From NCBI GenBank assembly GCA_937874815.1, contig CALNBW010000008.1, positions 1-6,138 on the forward strand: DNA of 6,138 nucleotides, read 5' to 3'. Positions 5,194-6,138 of this stretch are shown piece by piece; the first letter of the stretch is position 1; each line of letters begins with the position of its first letter. Below the pieces are notes generated by a model. That model ran no database searches. It saw nothing but the letters and a program-made list of their open reading frames with translations, and had not been told where the DNA came from. The position numbers and the translations under genes were made by a program. The stretch comes from an uncultured Bacillota bacterium. Lineage in GTDB: Bacteria > Bacillota > UBA994 > UBA5500.

Positions 5194-5712
5194 ATGCAGG
5201 ATAGAAACTCTATCCGCTGGATCACCCGTACTGGCTTGTTATTGGCTGTTGCTTTGGTTGTGCAAAGCTTGCGCTTGGCACCTCCCTACGGACAGCTGAT
5301 CACTGGCAGCGTTATCAACGCGGTGCTCATTTTGGCCGTCAGCTTGGTAGATATCTGGGCTGGCGTTGGTATTGGTCTACTGACCCCTTGGATAGCGCTC
5401 ATTACCGGTATTATGGGCTTGCCCTTTATGGTGCCGTTTATCATGGCGGCTAATGCCACGTTAGCGTTAGTCTATGGTTTGCTACGCAACAAGGGCCGTC
5501 TACTGGCCGGCATTGCCGGTGCCTTTGCTAAGTATGGCTTTTTTGTACTGACTACCAATTTCCTATTGCAGCTCTTTGGTAAGCAGCTACCCCCGCCTGC
5601 TGTTGCTGCCTTTGGCGTTACCCAGCTCGGCACGGCCTTGGTGGGCGTGCTGCTGGCCCTGATCATTTACGATACCATTGCGCCTATGCTGCGAGGAGGA
5701 GGGCGTGGTTAA
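5194..5712 (+). CDS. ECF-transporter S-component-like membrane protein
   Basis: 172 residues from ATG, preceded by AAAGGAAGTG (5178-5187). About six hydrophobic segments are visible (roughly 13-28, 36-52, 55-73, 78-97, 104-125, 137-160), with a short basic N-terminus and basic loop residues R98 and K100. Length, topology and the style of the sequence ('ITRTGLLLAVALVVQ', 'LITGSVINAVLILAVSLV', 'GIGLLTPWIALITGIMGLP', 'VPFIMAANATL') fit the small substrate-binding S-components of energy-coupling-factor importers. These join a shared EcfA-EcfA'-EcfT module to take up vitamins or related molecules. The substrate cannot be told from the sequence, and no ATPase or EcfT gene is in the window. It is wedged between flgG and flgJ, with the flgJ ribosome binding site inside its last codons, so it is cotranscribed with rod genes. 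The C-terminal RGGGRG is largely a by-product of that site. A flagellar membrane role cannot be excluded. Confidence 0.7.
   Translation: MQDRNSIRWITRTGLLLAVALVVQSLRLAPPYGQLITGSVINAVLILAVSLVDIWAGVGIGLLTPWIALITGIMGLPFMVPFIMAANATLALVYGLLRNKGRLLAGIAGAFAKYGFFVLTTNFLLQLFGKQLPPPAVAAFGVTQLGTALVGVLLALIIYDTIAPMLRGGGRG
5694..5703 (+). promoter_or_regulatory. Ribosome binding site of flgJ, inside the upstream gene
   Basis: AGGAGGAGGG at 5694-5703 lies nine bases before TTG at 5713 and supports that unusual start. The next in-frame ATG (5755) has no comparable site upstream and would remove the conserved beginning of the domain. Confidence 0.75.
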
Positions 5713-6015
5713 TTGGACCTGAGAATAAACTATCTGCGGCCCGACGTGACGCAAATGACAACTGATCAAAAGCAACTCTGGGAGACCTGTCAGGGCATGG
5801 AGCAAGCTTTTCTAGAGATAATGCTTAAACAGATGCAGTCGACTATAAAGTTGGATCTTTTCCCGCGAAGCATGCAACGCGATATCTATGAAGATATGCA
5901 ACGAAAGACATTAGCTGAGCAGATGGCAAAGTCAGGAGACGTTGGTTTGGCGGCCATGCTTTACCGCCAGTTACAGCTGCAAATGGTTACCCAGCCAAAC
6001 AACCCCACCGCATAG
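5713..6015 (+). CDS. flgJ: Rod-binding protein FlgJ, N-terminal domain only
   Basis: 100 residues from TTG at 5713. FlgJ caps or chaperones the growing rod. Proteobacterial FlgJ adds a C-terminal muramidase that opens the wall, whereas many Firmicutes encode only the rod-binding domain, as here. Family features seen: 'QKQLWETCQGMEQAFLEIMLKQMQSTI' (19-45), 'DLFPRSMQRDIYEDMQRKTLAEQMAKSGDVGLAAMLYRQL' (48-87), and the conserved KSG-x-GLA turn at 73-80. The start codon directly abuts the TAA stop of the preceding gene in the same frame, which suggests translational coupling. With no peptidoglycan hydrolase domain, wall opening for rod passage would need a separate enzyme not seen in the window. 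The last six or seven codons and the stop form part of a perfect hairpin. Confidence 0.9.
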   Translation: MDLRINYLRPDVTQMTTDQKQLWETCQGMEQAFLEIMLKQMQSTIKLDLFPRSMQRDIYEDMQRKTLAEQMAKSGDVGLAAMLYRQLQLQMVTQPNNPTA

Positions 6016-6030
6016 GTGGGGTTGTTTGGC
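5994..6030 (+). terminator. 16-bp perfect hairpin over the flgJ stop codon
   Basis: The arm at 5994-6009 (GCCAAACAACCCCACC) is the exact inverse of 6015-6030, with a five-base loop GCATA. The flgJ stop (6013-6015) lies across the loop and right arm. No T-run follows (CGTAGGGGG), so it is not a standard intrinsic terminator. It may block 3' exonuclease, terminate weakly, or mark the end of the operon. Confidence 0.6.
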
Positions 6031-6138
6031 CGTAGGGGGCACCTCTCCCACGGGTTTGGTGTAGCCAGCCCGGGTGACCGTCTAAGACCACTGAAGAAGT
6101 CCCTTAAAGTCCGGGAGAAGGTCGTTGGTCCTGCGTAA
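6016..6138 (+). other. Unidentified short open frame after flgJ, in the same frame
   Basis: GTG at 6016 immediately follows the flgJ TAG. The frame stays open for 40 codons to a TAA that is the last codon of the window. The translation is basic near its end (LRPLKKSLKVREKVVGPA). It has no ribosome binding site of its own, since the preceding bases are hairpin, and I do not recognise it. It may be chance, or a readthrough tail of FlgJ. Confidence 0.15.

Overview
The window looks like chromosome from an endospore-forming, flagellated member of the Firmicutes, most likely class Clostridia. The main evidence is the gene order spoIIQ - spoIIID - mbl - flgF - flgG - flgJ. In Bacillus subtilis the block spoIIID-mbl-flhO-flhP is also contiguous. 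GC content is moderate, start codons are mixed (ATG, GTG, TTG), and Shine-Dalgarno sites are strong and purine-rich. TAG ends five of the eight recognised genes, so TAG is an ordinary stop codon here.

Layout: (1) Positions 1-432 hold the C-terminal part of an ArsP/DUF318-type permease fused to a single-cluster [4Fe-4S] ferredoxin domain. (2) Positions 433-861 contain no convincing gene, only several small hairpins and a reading frame broken by five TAG codons. (3) spoIIQ (914-1759) follows a good sigma-F-type promoter placed inside an inverted repeat, and ends at a strong hairpin terminator. (4) spoIIID (1898-2143) follows a sigma-E-like promoter and is followed by a terminator hairpin. (5) mbl (2372-3397), flgF (3441-4226), flgG (4353-5123), an ECF-transporter S-component-like membrane protein (5194-5712) and a single-domain flgJ (5713-6015) all run in the same direction. 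Their spacing suggests a shape/flagellar-rod transcription unit. A 16-bp perfect hairpin overlaps the flgJ stop codon. After it an unidentified 40-codon open stretch runs to the end of the window.

How they work together: SpoIIQ is the forespore half of the channel/zipper that holds the engulfing mother-cell membrane. SpoIIID is the mother-cell switch regulator acting under sigma-E. Mbl is the actin-like filament that guides sidewall synthesis. FlgF and FlgG are axial rod proteins, and FlgJ is the rod-capping/chaperone domain without a muramidase. The ECF S-component between flgG and flgJ has no obvious role in rod assembly.

I found no clear new system. The points most worth a second look are the permease-ferredoxin fusion, the promoter inside an inverted repeat, the three consecutive hairpins in the flgF-flgG spacer, the membrane transporter gene inside the rod operon, and the hairpin-plus-open-frame arrangement at the end of flgJ.
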